Below are positions 28,227-36,226 of a stretch of 64,000 nt of DNA, in pieces. The stretch lies in assembly GCF_005048265.1 (NCBI RefSeq), contig NZ_SUNH01000003.1, positions 1 through 64,000 on the forward strand, read 5' to 3'. How positions within the stretch are numbered: the stretch's first letter is position 1; the number at the start of each line of letters is the position of its first letter. The position numbers and the translations under genes were made by a program. A model generated the notes under the pieces. The model saw nothing but the letters and a program-made list of their open reading frames with translations, was not told the DNA's origin and searched no databases. Source of the DNA: Paracoccus hibiscisoli (lineage in GTDB: Bacteria > Pseudomonadota > Alphaproteobacteria > Rhodobacterales > Rhodobacteraceae).

Positions 28227-28319
28227 ATGGCCTGGACCAAACCGACCCTGATCGAGATTGCTTGCGGCATGGAAATCAACATGTACGCACCCGCCGAGGA
28301 CGAGCCCGTCCTGTTCTGA
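28227..28319 (+). CDS. pqqA: PQQ precursor peptide PqqA
   Basis: A 30-residue ribosomal peptide whose Glu and Tyr side chains become the PQQ skeleton. The pair is present as Glu16 and Tyr20 in GMEINMYAP, preceded by the typical MAWTKPTLIEIACG leader. A strong ribosome site (AGGAGGAG) lies six bases upstream of the ATG. It is separated from pqqB by two hairpins that probably let pqqA be expressed in excess of the enzymes. Confidence 0.97.
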   Translation: MAWTKPTLIEIACGMEINMYAPAEDEPVLF

Positions 28320-28343
28320 GCCTGACCTGTCAGGCAGAATTGC

Positions 28344-28372
28344 GGCCCCGTCCGATTCGTTCGGTCGGGGCC
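28344..28372 (+). terminator. pqqA-pqqB intercistronic attenuator hairpin
   Basis: GGCCCCG-T-CCGA, loop TTCGT, TCGG-T-CGGGGCC: an 11-bp stem with one T-T mismatch. It is preceded at 28320-28335 by a smaller palindrome, GCCTGAC-CT-GTCAGGC. Partial termination here would raise pqqA RNA over pqqB-E, as is known in other PQQ operons. Confidence 0.6.
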
Positions 28373-28392
28373 TCATCATAAGGCGGAACCCG

Positions 28393-29274
28393 ATGCGGAT
28401 CATCATCCTGGGGGCGGCAGCCGGCGGCGGCCTGCCGCAATGGAACTGCGGCTGCGGCAATTGCGATGCGGCCCGCGCAGGGCGTATTCCGTCGCTGACG
28501 CAAAGCTCGGTCGCGGTCAGCGCCGATGGGCGGGACTGGGCGATCCTGAATGCCTCGCCCGATATCCGCGCGCAGCTGGCGGCGACGCCCGCGCTGCATC
28601 CGACGGGCCCGCGCGACATGCCACTCCGGTCCGTGCTGGTGACGAATGGCGATATCGACCATGTCGCGGGGCTGCTGACCCTGCGCGAAAGCCAACCCTT
28701 CGATCTGTTCGCGACGCAGACTATTCACGATGCGCTGGCCGCGAACCCGATGATGGCGGCGGTGAACCCCGATTTCGTGCCGCGCCGGGTCGTGGTGCTG
28801 GACCAGACCATTCCGCTGACCCCCGGCCTGACCGCGACCCTGTTCGCGGTGCCGGGCAAGGTGCCCCTGTATCAGGAAGGCGCGGTGGTCGAGACCGGCC
28901 TGGTCGGAGAGACCACCGTGGGGGTGGAACTGCGCAGTGCGGACCGGCGCGCCTTCTACATCCCCGGCTGCGCGGACATGCCCGATTGGCTGCGCGACCG
29001 GATCGCGGGGGCCGATGCGCTGTTCTTTGACGGCACCCTGTGGGATGATGACGAGATGATCCGCATGGGCCTGGGCCGCAAGACCGGCCGTCGCATGGGC
29101 CACATGGCGGTGACCGACACGATCCCCGCGCTGGCCGGGGTGAGCTTGGGCCAGCGCATCCTGGTGCATATGAACAACTCGAACCCGCTCTGCGACCCCT
29201 CCAGCCCCCAGGTGGCCCAGGCCACTGCCCAGGGTTGGCAGGTCGCCCGCGACGGAATGGAGATCACGCTGTGA
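28393..29274 (+). CDS. pqqB: PQQ biosynthesis protein PqqB
   Basis: A 293-residue metallo-beta-lactamase-fold enzyme of PQQ biosynthesis, thought to hydroxylate the tyrosine part of the precursor. The N-terminus MRIIILGAAAGGGLPQWNCG and the structural zinc cysteines Cys19, Cys21 and Cys24 are diagnostic. The active-site motif is altered to NGDIDHVAG, as usual for PqqB. The ATG at 28393 follows the attenuator region. Its stop overlaps the GTG start of pqqC. Confidence 0.96.
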   Translation: MRIIILGAAAGGGLPQWNCGCGNCDAARAGRIPSLTQSSVAVSADGRDWAILNASPDIRAQLAATPALHPTGPRDMPLRSVLVTNGDIDHVAGLLTLRESQPFDLFATQTIHDALAANPMMAAVNPDFVPRRVVVLDQTIPLTPGLTATLFAVPGKVPLYQEGAVVETGLVGETTVGVELRSADRRAFYIPGCADMPDWLRDRIAGADALFFDGTLWDDDEMIRMGLGRKTGRRMGHMAVTDTIPALAGVSLGQRILVHMNNSNPLCDPSSPQVAQATAQGWQVARDGMEITL

Positions 29275-30023
29275 AGGACATCCAGGCGCCCCCTCAATCG
29301 CGTGAGGATTTCGAGGCGCGGCTGCGCGCCATCGGGGCCGCGCGCTATCACGACCGACACCCGTTCCACGCCCGCCTGCATGGCGGCGACTGCACCCCGG
29401 ATGAGGTGCGGGCCTGGGTCATCAACCGCTGGATGTATCAGTCGCGCATCCCGATGAAGGACGCCGCCTTCATGAGCCGCGTCGAGGACCCCGACCTGCG
29501 CCGCGCCTGGCGCAAGCGGATCGAGGATCACGACGGCGGCGCGACCGAGGGCGGCGGCATCCGCCGCTGGCTGGCCCTGGCGCAGGCCGTGGGGCTGGAC
29601 CCCGACTATGTCGCATCGGGCGTGGGCATCATGCCCGCGACGCGGTTCGCGGTGGACGCCTATGTCCGCTTTGTGCGCGACATGCCGTTGCTGGACGCGG
29701 TCGCCGCCAGCCTGACCGAGCTGTTCGCGCCCCGCATCCACGCCCAGCGGATCGAGGGGCTGTTGCAGCACTATGATTTCGCCGATGACAGCAGCCTGTC
29801 CTATTTCAGGAAACGCCTGACCGAGGCGCCCGAGGACGTCAAGTTCGGCTTGGACTATGTGCTGACCCATGCCGACACGCTGGAAAAGCAGGACGCCGCC
29901 GCCGCCGCCCTGACCTTCAAGACCGACGTGCTGTGGGCGCAGCTGGACGCGCTGTGGAACGGCTATGTCGAGGGGCGCACGCCCCCCGGCGCCTGGCAAC
30001 CCGGAGAGGGGATGGCGCGATGA
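29271..30023 (+). CDS. pqqC: Pyrroloquinoline-quinone synthase PqqC
   Basis: A 250-residue cofactor-free oxidase that performs the final ring closure and eight-electron oxidation to PQQ. The helical PqqC/TenA-like fold is recognisable from RYHDRHPFHARLHGG near the N-terminus, VINRWMYQSRIPMKDAAF (about residues 46-63) and RIEDHDG. I use the GTG at 29271, which overlaps the pqqB stop (GTGA) and has GGAG at suitable distance; this gives the normal family length. Confidence 0.96.
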   Translation: MKDIQAPPQSREDFEARLRAIGAARYHDRHPFHARLHGGDCTPDEVRAWVINRWMYQSRIPMKDAAFMSRVEDPDLRRAWRKRIEDHDGGATEGGGIRRWLALAQAVGLDPDYVASGVGIMPATRFAVDAYVRFVRDMPLLDAVAASLTELFAPRIHAQRIEGLLQHYDFADDSSLSYFRKRLTEAPEDVKFGLDYVLTHADTLEKQDAAAAALTFKTDVLWAQLDALWNGYVEGRTPPGAWQPGEGMAR

Positions 30024-30313
30024 GCACCCTGATCCAGGCGCATGACATCCCCTATCTGCCCCGTGGCGTGCGCCTGCAAGGCGACCGGGTGCGCGGCATC
30101 CGCGTGCTGCAGGCCCCCGAACGCGCCCTGCAGCTGGACCAGATCGGAGAAGCGATCCTGTCCGAACTGGACGGCGCGCGCAGCCTGGATCAGATCGTCC
30201 GGGACCTGGCCGCGCGCTATAACGCGCCGGTCGATCAGATCGCGGGCGATGTGCGCGATTTCCTGACCGGGCTGATCGAACGCCGCATGGTGTTCCTGAA
30301 GGATGCCGCATGA
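30020..30313 (+). CDS. pqqD: PqqA-binding peptide chaperone PqqD
   Basis: A 97-residue RiPP recognition element that binds PqqA and presents it to PqqE. It shows the expected PYLPRGVRLQ start, a VLQAPERALQLDQIGEAILS segment (about residues 31-50) and the winged-helix-like ending. It overlaps pqqC (ATGA) and pqqE (ATGA) by four bases each, so PqqC, PqqD and PqqE are coupled in translation. Confidence 0.95.
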   Translation: MSTLIQAHDIPYLPRGVRLQGDRVRGIRVLQAPERALQLDQIGEAILSELDGARSLDQIVRDLAARYNAPVDQIAGDVRDFLTGLIERRMVFLKDAA

Positions 30314-31446
30314 AGGATCAGCAAGCCCAGCCCCGCGATCTGGACGGCAACCCCGTCACCCCCGGCCTGCCCATGGCGATGCTGGCCGAGGTCACGCATC
30401 GCTGTCCGCTGGCCTGCCCTTACTGTTCCAACCCGGTCGATCTGGTCCGCGCGTCCAAGGAGATCAGCGCCAATGACTGGGGCCGCGTGTTCCGGCAGGC
30501 CGCCGATCTGGGCGTGCTGCAGGTCCATATCTCGGGCGGGGAACCCGGCGCGCGCAAGGATCTGGCGCAGATCGTGGGCCATGCGCGCGACGCGGGCCTG
30601 TATGTGAACCTGATCACCTCGGGCATCGGCATCACCCGCGACCGCCTGATCGAGCTGGACCGCGCGGGCGTGGACCATGTTCAGCTGTCGCTTCAGGGCA
30701 TCCGGCCCGACATGGCCGACCGCATCAGCGGCCATCCGGGGTCCTGGGACAAGAAGATGGCCTTCAGCGATTGGGTCACCGAGATCGGCTTTCCGCTGAC
30801 CATCAACGCGGTCGTCCATCGCCAGAACATGGAGCGCCTGCCCGACATGATCGACCTGGCCGAACGCCTCGGCGCGCGGCGGATCGAGGTGGCCACCGTA
30901 CAGTTCCACGGATGGGCCGACCGCAACCGCGGCGCGCTGATGCCCACGCGCGAACAGGCGGAATTCGCGCGCCAGGTGGTGAATGCCGGGCGCATCCGGC
31001 TGCGCGGTCGGATGGTCATCGACTATGTCCCCGCAGATCACCACGCGGTCTATCCCAAGGCCTGCATGGGGGGCTGGGGTTCGACCGGGCTGAATGTCGG
31101 CCCGGACGGCACCGTCCTGCCCTGCCACGCCGCCCAGACCATCGACTGGATGCGGTTCGAGAACGTGCAGGAGCGGTCCCTGTCCGAGATCTGGCACCTG
31201 TCCGACAGCTTCAACGCGTTTCGCGGGACCGCCTGGATGCCCGAACCCTGCCGTGGCTGCGAGCGCAAGACCGTCGATTTCGGCGGCTGCCGCTGTCAGG
31301 CCATGGCGCTGGCGGGCGACGCGCGGGCGACCGATCCGGTCTGTTCGAAATCTCCGCTGCATGCCGGGGTCGTGGCACGGGCCGAGGAGGATGCGGCCGC
31401 CACCACCACCGACTTCGTCTATCGGAGGATGTCCAAGGGAGGATGA
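30310..31446 (+). CDS. pqqE: PqqA peptide cyclase PqqE (radical SAM)
   Basis: A 378-residue radical SAM enzyme that forms the C-C bond between the Glu and Tyr of PqqA. The SAM cluster motif is CPLACPYC (Cys32, Cys36, Cys39). A cysteine-rich SPASM domain for auxiliary clusters lies at the C-terminus (CMGGWG, PCHAAQ, CRGCERKTVDFGGCRCQ). Length is normal. It is the last biosynthetic gene of the operon; pqqF is not present, so a general protease may trim the peptide. Confidence 0.97.
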   Translation: MKDQQAQPRDLDGNPVTPGLPMAMLAEVTHRCPLACPYCSNPVDLVRASKEISANDWGRVFRQAADLGVLQVHISGGEPGARKDLAQIVGHARDAGLYVNLITSGIGITRDRLIELDRAGVDHVQLSLQGIRPDMADRISGHPGSWDKKMAFSDWVTEIGFPLTINAVVHRQNMERLPDMIDLAERLGARRIEVATVQFHGWADRNRGALMPTREQAEFARQVVNAGRIRLRGRMVIDYVPADHHAVYPKACMGGWGSTGLNVGPDGTVLPCHAAQTIDWMRFENVQERSLSEIWHLSDSFNAFRGTAWMPEPCRGCERKTVDFGGCRCQAMALAGDARATDPVCSKSPLHAGVVARAEEDAAATTTDFVYRRMSKGG

Positions 31447-31450
31447 GGCA

Positions 31451-32245
31451 ATGAGACTGTGGCTGACCCTGACGGCGGCCCTGCTGGCCGGGCCCGCGCT
31501 GGCGCAGGACAACGCGCTGCAACCTTCGCCCACGTGGGAGGACCTGCGCGGCGCGGTGCTGGACCTGGACACCGACCCGCCGCTGGACGCGGCCGCGCTG
31601 GACCTGGAGGCACCGACCCGCGCCCATGACGCGGCCATCGTGCCCATCCGCCTGACGCAGGCGCCCGACGCGCTCGCCATCGGCGCCCTGACTCTGGTCA
31701 TCGACGAGAATCCCGCCCCCGTCGCCGCCGAATACACCTTTGGCGATGCGCTGATGCCGCTGGATTTCGAGGTCCGCGTCCGCGTCGACAGCTATTCCGA
31801 CGTGCGCGCCATCGGCACCCGCGATGACGGGGCGCAGGTGATGGCCGGGCGGTTCGTCAAGGCGGCAGGGGGATGTTCGGCCCCGGCGGGCAAGGATATG
31901 GCCTCGGTCCGCGAAACGATGGGTCAGATGCGCTGGCGCAGCGCCAGCGAGGAGGGCCAGACCATCGGCACGCTGATGATCCGCCACCCGAACTTTTCAG
32001 GTCTGCAGCGCGACCAGTTGACCCTGCTGAGCATTCCCGCGCATTTCATCGACCGCCTGGATGTCCGCCAGGGCGAGGATCTGCTGTTCACGATGGAGGC
32101 CGGAATCTCGATCAGCGAGGACCCGGTCTTTCGCTTTCGGTACAATCCCAATGGCCAGCCGATCCATGTCCGGGTCGAGGACACCAACGGCAACCAATGG
32201 GCCGAGACCTTTGCGGCGGATGTGGCGGGCGTTAACAAAAGCTGA
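31451..32245 (+). CDS. Quinoprotein-associated SoxYZ-like carrier
   Basis: A 264-residue exported protein with a signal peptide (MRLWLTLTAALLAGPALA, cut before QDN). It looks like a SoxY-type beta-sandwich (about residues 25-145) joined to a SoxZ-type domain (about 160-260, with IRHPNFSG and SEDPVFRFRYNP). The carrier cysteine is probably Cys142 in AAGGCSAP. Proteins of this kind are repeatedly found with PQQ and quinoprotein dehydrogenase genes and with the zinc metallohydrolase, as here, but what they carry is not known. It starts 4 bases after pqqE and so is part of the pqq operon. Confidence 0.85.
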   Translation: MRLWLTLTAALLAGPALAQDNALQPSPTWEDLRGAVLDLDTDPPLDAAALDLEAPTRAHDAAIVPIRLTQAPDALAIGALTLVIDENPAPVAAEYTFGDALMPLDFEVRVRVDSYSDVRAIGTRDDGAQVMAGRFVKAAGGCSAPAGKDMASVRETMGQMRWRSASEEGQTIGTLMIRHPNFSGLQRDQLTLLSIPAHFIDRLDVRQGEDLLFTMEAGISISEDPVFRFRYNPNGQPIHVRVEDTNGNQWAETFAADVAGVNKS

Positions 32246-32255
32246 GCGGCCCATC

Positions 32256-32267
32256 CGACTTTCGTCG
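32256..32267. promoter_or_regulatory. Candidate operator CGAC-N4-GTCG before the regulator operon
   Basis: CGAC-TTTC-GTCG, the same arms and a similar T-rich spacer as the site before pqqA. It lies 11 bases upstream of the candidate -35 of the response-regulator operon, centred near -51. Confidence 0.4.
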
Positions 32268-32278
32268 CATGAACAGTC

Positions 32279-32306
32279 TTGCTTTATGTGCAGTCCTCTT
32301 TACACT
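32279..32306 (+). promoter_or_regulatory. Candidate promoter of the regulator-FIST-kinase operon
   Basis: TTGCTT and TACACT are spaced 16 bases apart, about 60 bases before the response-regulator start and just downstream of the CGAC-N4-GTCG repeat. The local sequence is AT-richer than its surroundings. Confidence 0.45.
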
Positions 32307-32365
32307 TGAATTCTGGCCGCGCCTTGGAGGAGGAGCGTGCCGCCGGACATTCAGGGAGGAATGCC

Positions 32366-33073
32366 ATGACAGCAGCCGCCATGCAGGCGCGTCCTGTGTC
32401 GTCTCCGCGACCCACCGCAGATCAGGTCAAGGAGATCCTGATCGTCGATGACCACCCGTTGATGTGCGATGCCCTGGCCCTGACGCTCAAGATCAGCTTT
32501 GGCCTCAAGAACGTGCGCACCGCCCGCAGCCTGGCCGCCGCGGTCGAGCAGATCCGCGTGCAGGGCGCCCCCGATGCGGTGATCCTGGACCTGAACCTGC
32601 CCGACGCCCGCGGGTCAGAGGGCATCGTGACCCTGCGCCGGCAACTGCCGGGCGTGCCGATCACGATGATCTCGGCCGATCTGGAGGGGGCGATGATCTC
32701 GACCGCGATGGCGGCCGGGGCACAGGGCTATATCAGCAAGTCCCTGTCCCGCGAGGCGCTGGTCGACAGCCTGCGCCGCATGTGGGAGGGAGAGCATGTC
32801 ACCCCCGAGGGATATTGCTCGGGCGATGACAACGCAGAAGGCGATGCCAAGGCCGAACTGGCGCGGCGGTTCTCGTCGCTGACGCCGCAGCAGATGAAGA
32901 TCCTGCGGCTGATCTGCAAGGGCAAGGCCAACAAGGAGATCAGCTACGAGCTGTCCATCGCCGAGGCCACGGTCAAGACCCACATCACCGCGATCATGTC
33001 CAAGATCAACGCCCGCAGGCGGACCCAGGCGGTGTTGCTGGCCAATTCGATCCGGCTGTTCGAGGCCGGTTGA
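32366..33073 (+). CDS. LuxR/NarL-type response regulator
   Basis: A 235-residue response regulator. The receiver domain (about residues 22-140) has the acidic pair in LIVDDHP (Asp28, Asp29) and phosphorylation site Asp75 in VILDLNLPD. The C-terminal LuxR helix-turn-helix (about 165-225) reads LTPQQMKILRLICKGKANKEIS and ATVKTHITAIM. Such regulators control alcohol or methanol oxidation genes beside PQQ clusters (the FlhR and ExaE/ErbR type), which is the likely role here. GGGAGG precedes the ATG. The FIST gene overlaps its stop by one base. Confidence 0.9.
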   Translation: MTAAAMQARPVSSPRPTADQVKEILIVDDHPLMCDALALTLKISFGLKNVRTARSLAAAVEQIRVQGAPDAVILDLNLPDARGSEGIVTLRRQLPGVPITMISADLEGAMISTAMAAGAQGYISKSLSREALVDSLRRMWEGEHVTPEGYCSGDDNAEGDAKAELARRFSSLTPQQMKILRLICKGKANKEISYELSIAEATVKTHITAIMSKINARRRTQAVLLANSIRLFEAG

Positions 33074-34224
33074 TGAACACCGACCCGGCTGCGAGGGAGG
33101 GCGCATCCGGGCCGGTCGCTGTGCAGGCCGACCGCGGCGGGACCGATCTGGTCCCGACCTTGCTGGACGGCCTGCGCGGCACCAATCCCGCGCTGGTGCT
33201 GCTGTTCGGGGCCACCGGCGACGCCCTGGGCGCGCTGCATGCGGGGCTGAGCCCGCATCTGCCGCAGGATTGCGTGATCGCGGGCTGCTCCTCGGCCGGT
33301 GAGATCGGGCCTGCGGGCTATGCCAGCGACAGCGTGGTGGCCATCGGCTTTCCGGCGCGCCATTTCCGGGCGGCGGCGCTGGTACTGCCCGATCTGGCGG
33401 CGCTGCCGGTGTCGGACTGGATGGCGCGGCTGCGCAGGCTGATGCGCGATTTCGCCCCCGACCCCGCGCGCCAGCTGTTCGGCCTGCTGCTGACCGACGG
33501 GCTGGCCGGACAGGAGGACGCGCTGGTCGCCACGCTGGACGCGGCGCTGCCTTCGGTGCCAGTGCTGGGCGGATCGGCCGGGGATGGGCTGGATTTCCGC
33601 CAGACCTCGCTGCTGGCGCAGGGGGTGGTGCAGTCGGGCGTCGCGGTCTTTCTGCTGGTGCAGACCGACCTGACCATCCACGAGGTCACCTTTGCCCATT
33701 TCAGCCCCACGCCCACCCGCGCCGTCGTGACCGCCGCCATTCCCGAACGCCGCCGCATCCTGGAGCTGAACGCCGAACCCGCCGCCCAGGAATATGCCCG
33801 CCTGACCGGCCTGCGCCGCGACGACCTGACGCCCACGGAATTCGCGCGTCATCCCCTGCTGCTGCGCATGGGCGGGCGCCATCACGTGCGCGCCATCAGC
33901 GCGGCCACCGATGATGAGGGGCTGTCGCTGCTGTCCTCGATCGACATCGGCACGGTGCTGACCCTGGGCCGGTCCGAGGATCTGATCCAGGGCTTTTCCG
34001 ACATGCTGGACGCCCTGCCCGCGCGCCCGCTGATGGTGCTGGCCTTTGACTGCATCCTGCGCCGCCTTGCGCTGGAGCGTGCGGGGCTGACCGGGCGCAT
34101 GTCGGACCTGTATCGCCACCACCGCGTCGCGGGGTTCAACACCTATGGCGAACAGCACAGCGGCATGCATGTGAACCAGACCTTTGTCGGCCTGGCCTTC
34201 CTGGAGCCGCCCGATGCTGCGTGA
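33073..34224 (+). CDS. FIST-domain sensory protein
   Basis: A 383-residue protein with FIST_N (about residues 30-220; IAGCSSAGEIGPAGYASDSV and LGGSAGDGLDF) followed by FIST_C (about 225-375; GFNTYGEQHSGMHVNQT). FIST domains are thought to bind small ligands, often amino acids, and pass the signal to a partner. There is no membrane segment and no output domain. The gene overlaps both the response regulator (TGATG) and the hybrid kinase (11 bases), so it is very likely the input module for that kinase. Confidence 0.88.
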   Translation: MNTDPAAREGASGPVAVQADRGGTDLVPTLLDGLRGTNPALVLLFGATGDALGALHAGLSPHLPQDCVIAGCSSAGEIGPAGYASDSVVAIGFPARHFRAAALVLPDLAALPVSDWMARLRRLMRDFAPDPARQLFGLLLTDGLAGQEDALVATLDAALPSVPVLGGSAGDGLDFRQTSLLAQGVVQSGVAVFLLVQTDLTIHEVTFAHFSPTPTRAVVTAAIPERRRILELNAEPAAQEYARLTGLRRDDLTPTEFARHPLLLRMGGRHHVRAISAATDDEGLSLLSSIDIGTVLTLGRSEDLIQGFSDMLDALPARPLMVLAFDCILRRLALERAGLTGRMSDLYRHHRVAGFNTYGEQHSGMHVNQTFVGLAFLEPPDAA

Positions 34225-35533
34225 CGACGACCCGCCCGCCCGGCAGATCGAAAAGCTGACCCGCATCAACGCCGTCCTGATCGACCGGATCGACCGGCTG
34301 GAAGAGTCGCGCGGCTCTGCCTGGTCGATGTTCCAGGGCGCCGTCGCGCTGGAACAGGAGGTCCTGGCCCGCACCCGCGATCTGGAACGCGCCATGGACG
34401 ACCTGTCCCAAAGGAACCGCGAACTGGCCGTCGCCCGCGCCCTGGCCGAGGAGGCGAACCGTTCGAAAACGCGGTTCCTGCGCGCGGCCAGCCACGATCT
34501 GCTGCAGCCGCTGTCTGCGGCGCGGCTGTTCCTGTCGGCGCTGACCGACACCGCCATGGACCCGCACCAGACAGAGCTGACCGACAGGCTGGGCAGCGCC
34601 TTCGAATCCGTGGAACAGCTGATGCATGCGGTTCTGGACATCTCGCGGCTGGACAGCCAGCGGATCGAGTTCAACCGCCAGCCGGTGCCCCTGGATGATC
34701 TGTTCCGCCGCCTGGCCGCCGAATTCGCGCCGATGGCCCAGGCCAAGGGGCTGCGGCTGCGGTTCATGCCGACCACCGCGGTGGTGGACAGCGACCCGAT
34801 CTTTCTGCGTCGCATCGCGCAGAACCTGGTCTCGAACGCGATCAAGTACACGCAGCGGGGCGGGGTCGCGGTGGGCGCGCGGCGCAAGGGGGCGCTGTGC
34901 TGGCTGTCGGTGCATGACACCGGGATGGGTATCCCGGCGGTGGACCGCAACCGCGTCTTTGACGAATTCCAGCGCCTGACCCATGACGGAGGGGCGCCCG
35001 GCATGGGGCTGGGCCTGTCCATCGTGCGCCGCGCCTGTGCCAAGCTGGGCCACCCGATCAGCCTGACCTCAGAGCCGATGCGCGGCACCGTGTTCCGCGT
35101 CGGCCTGCCACTGGTCGGGGCGCTGCCAGAACCCGCGCGGGGGGCGGATGCCCCCCTGCCCGTGCTGCGCGGCCGCGTGGCCCTGGTGATCGAGAACGAC
35201 CCCGAGATGCGGCGCGGCTATCAGATGATCCTGGCCGACCGCCTGGGGATGGTCCCGCGCATCGCCGGCGGCACCGCCGAGGCGCTGGCCACGATGGGAG
35301 AGGAGCCCCCCGACGTCATCCTGGCCGATTACCACCTGGAGAACGGCGATACCGGCTTTGCCGCGGTCGAGGCGTTGCGCGCGGCCGCCGACCGTCCGGT
35401 GCCCGCGGTGATGATCACCGCCCATCGCGACCCGGCCATCGCGCGGCGCTGTGCGGCCATGGGCATCCACCTGCTGGAGAAACCCGTCCGCCCGCCCGAG
35501 CTGGCCGAGATCCTGGGCCGCCTGCTGGCCTAA
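34214..35533 (+). CDS. Soluble hybrid histidine kinase (NahK/ErcS-like)
   Basis: A 439-residue hybrid kinase without membrane segments. An N-terminal coiled coil (about residues 10-85) leads to the HisKA domain with His94 in AASHDLLQPLSA. The HATPase domain follows, with N-box NLVSNAIKYT (204-213), G1 DTGMGIP (235-241) and G2 GLGLSIV. A C-terminal receiver (about 318-438) has Asp372 in VILADYHLENG. The HDLLQPL box marks the NahK/ErcS group. It probably senses through the FIST protein encoded just upstream and phosphorylates the LuxR-type regulator; the receiver may store or divert phosphate. The ATG at 34214 overlaps the FIST gene. Confidence 0.9.
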   Translation: MLRDDDPPARQIEKLTRINAVLIDRIDRLEESRGSAWSMFQGAVALEQEVLARTRDLERAMDDLSQRNRELAVARALAEEANRSKTRFLRAASHDLLQPLSAARLFLSALTDTAMDPHQTELTDRLGSAFESVEQLMHAVLDISRLDSQRIEFNRQPVPLDDLFRRLAAEFAPMAQAKGLRLRFMPTTAVVDSDPIFLRRIAQNLVSNAIKYTQRGGVAVGARRKGALCWLSVHDTGMGIPAVDRNRVFDEFQRLTHDGGAPGMGLGLSIVRRACAKLGHPISLTSEPMRGTVFRVGLPLVGALPEPARGADAPLPVLRGRVALVIENDPEMRRGYQMILADRLGMVPRIAGGTAEALATMGEEPPDVILADYHLENGDTGFAAVEALRAAADRPVPAVMITAHRDPAIARRCAAMGIHLLEKPVRPPELAEILGRLLA

Positions 35534-35617
35534 GACCAAGGGGGGATGCGCGGCCCTGCGGGGCTTGCGCGCGCGCCCTGCCCCGCCCATCATGTGTCCA
35601 CGTTTGGGAGGACGACC

Positions 35618-36226
35618 ATGAAGACCCGCGCCATCGCACTTGCCCTGTTGCTGGGGCTTGCGCCCCTGTCCGTCGCCGCCGCCGAGGCGGGGGATGCGGT
35701 CTTTGCCGAACGCGGCCCCTGGGATCTGGGCGACCGGGCGCTGGAATGGCGCATGACCGTCGAAGGCCCCGCCGCCGAGGGCTTTCGCCCGACCGATGAC
35801 GGGTCGCTGACCCTGTCGCAGGCCATCGACCCGAACGATCAGCAGCCGATCCTGCAGATGACCCAGAAGGCCGGTCCCATCGACCGCACGATCGGTCCGT
35901 TCCCGATTTCCTCGGGCGACCCGGTGCTGACCTTCTTTCTGGAGCAGACCACCCGCGACATGGCCGCGCTGACCGGCGGCAGCCCGCATTACATCCGCAA
36001 CCGCATGAAGGAGGCGCTGTTCCGCGGCGGAGAGATCGCCACCACCGATGACGGCGTGACGGCGCGATTTCAGCCCTTTGCGGCCGATGCCAATGCCGCG
36101 CGGATGAACGGGTTCCAGTCGCTGACGCTGACCTTCGTGATGGCCCAGCCCGATCAGCCGATCCGCGAATTGCGCGCCGAAACCGACGCCGCCCCCGGCT
36201 ATCGCAACCGGCTGGTGCTGCAATGA
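35618..36226 (+). CDS. Exported protein of unknown function
   Basis: A 202-residue protein I do not recognise. It has a clear signal peptide (MKTRAIALALLLGLAPLSVAAA, cut before EAGDAVF), no cysteines in the mature part, and a predicted beta-rich body with EWRMTVEGP, DGSLTLSQAI and QSLTLTFVM segments. GGGAGG precedes the start. It begins 84 bases after the kinase gene and overlaps the next small exported protein by four bases (ATGA), so the two form a unit. Its place at the end of the PQQ/regulator block suggests a periplasmic accessory role in quinoprotein oxidation, but this is inference from position only. Confidence 0.75.
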   Translation: MKTRAIALALLLGLAPLSVAAAEAGDAVFAERGPWDLGDRALEWRMTVEGPAAEGFRPTDDGSLTLSQAIDPNDQQPILQMTQKAGPIDRTIGPFPISSGDPVLTFFLEQTTRDMAALTGGSPHYIRNRMKEALFRGGEIATTDDGVTARFQPFAADANAARMNGFQSLTLTFVMAQPDQPIRELRAETDAAPGYRNRLVLQ

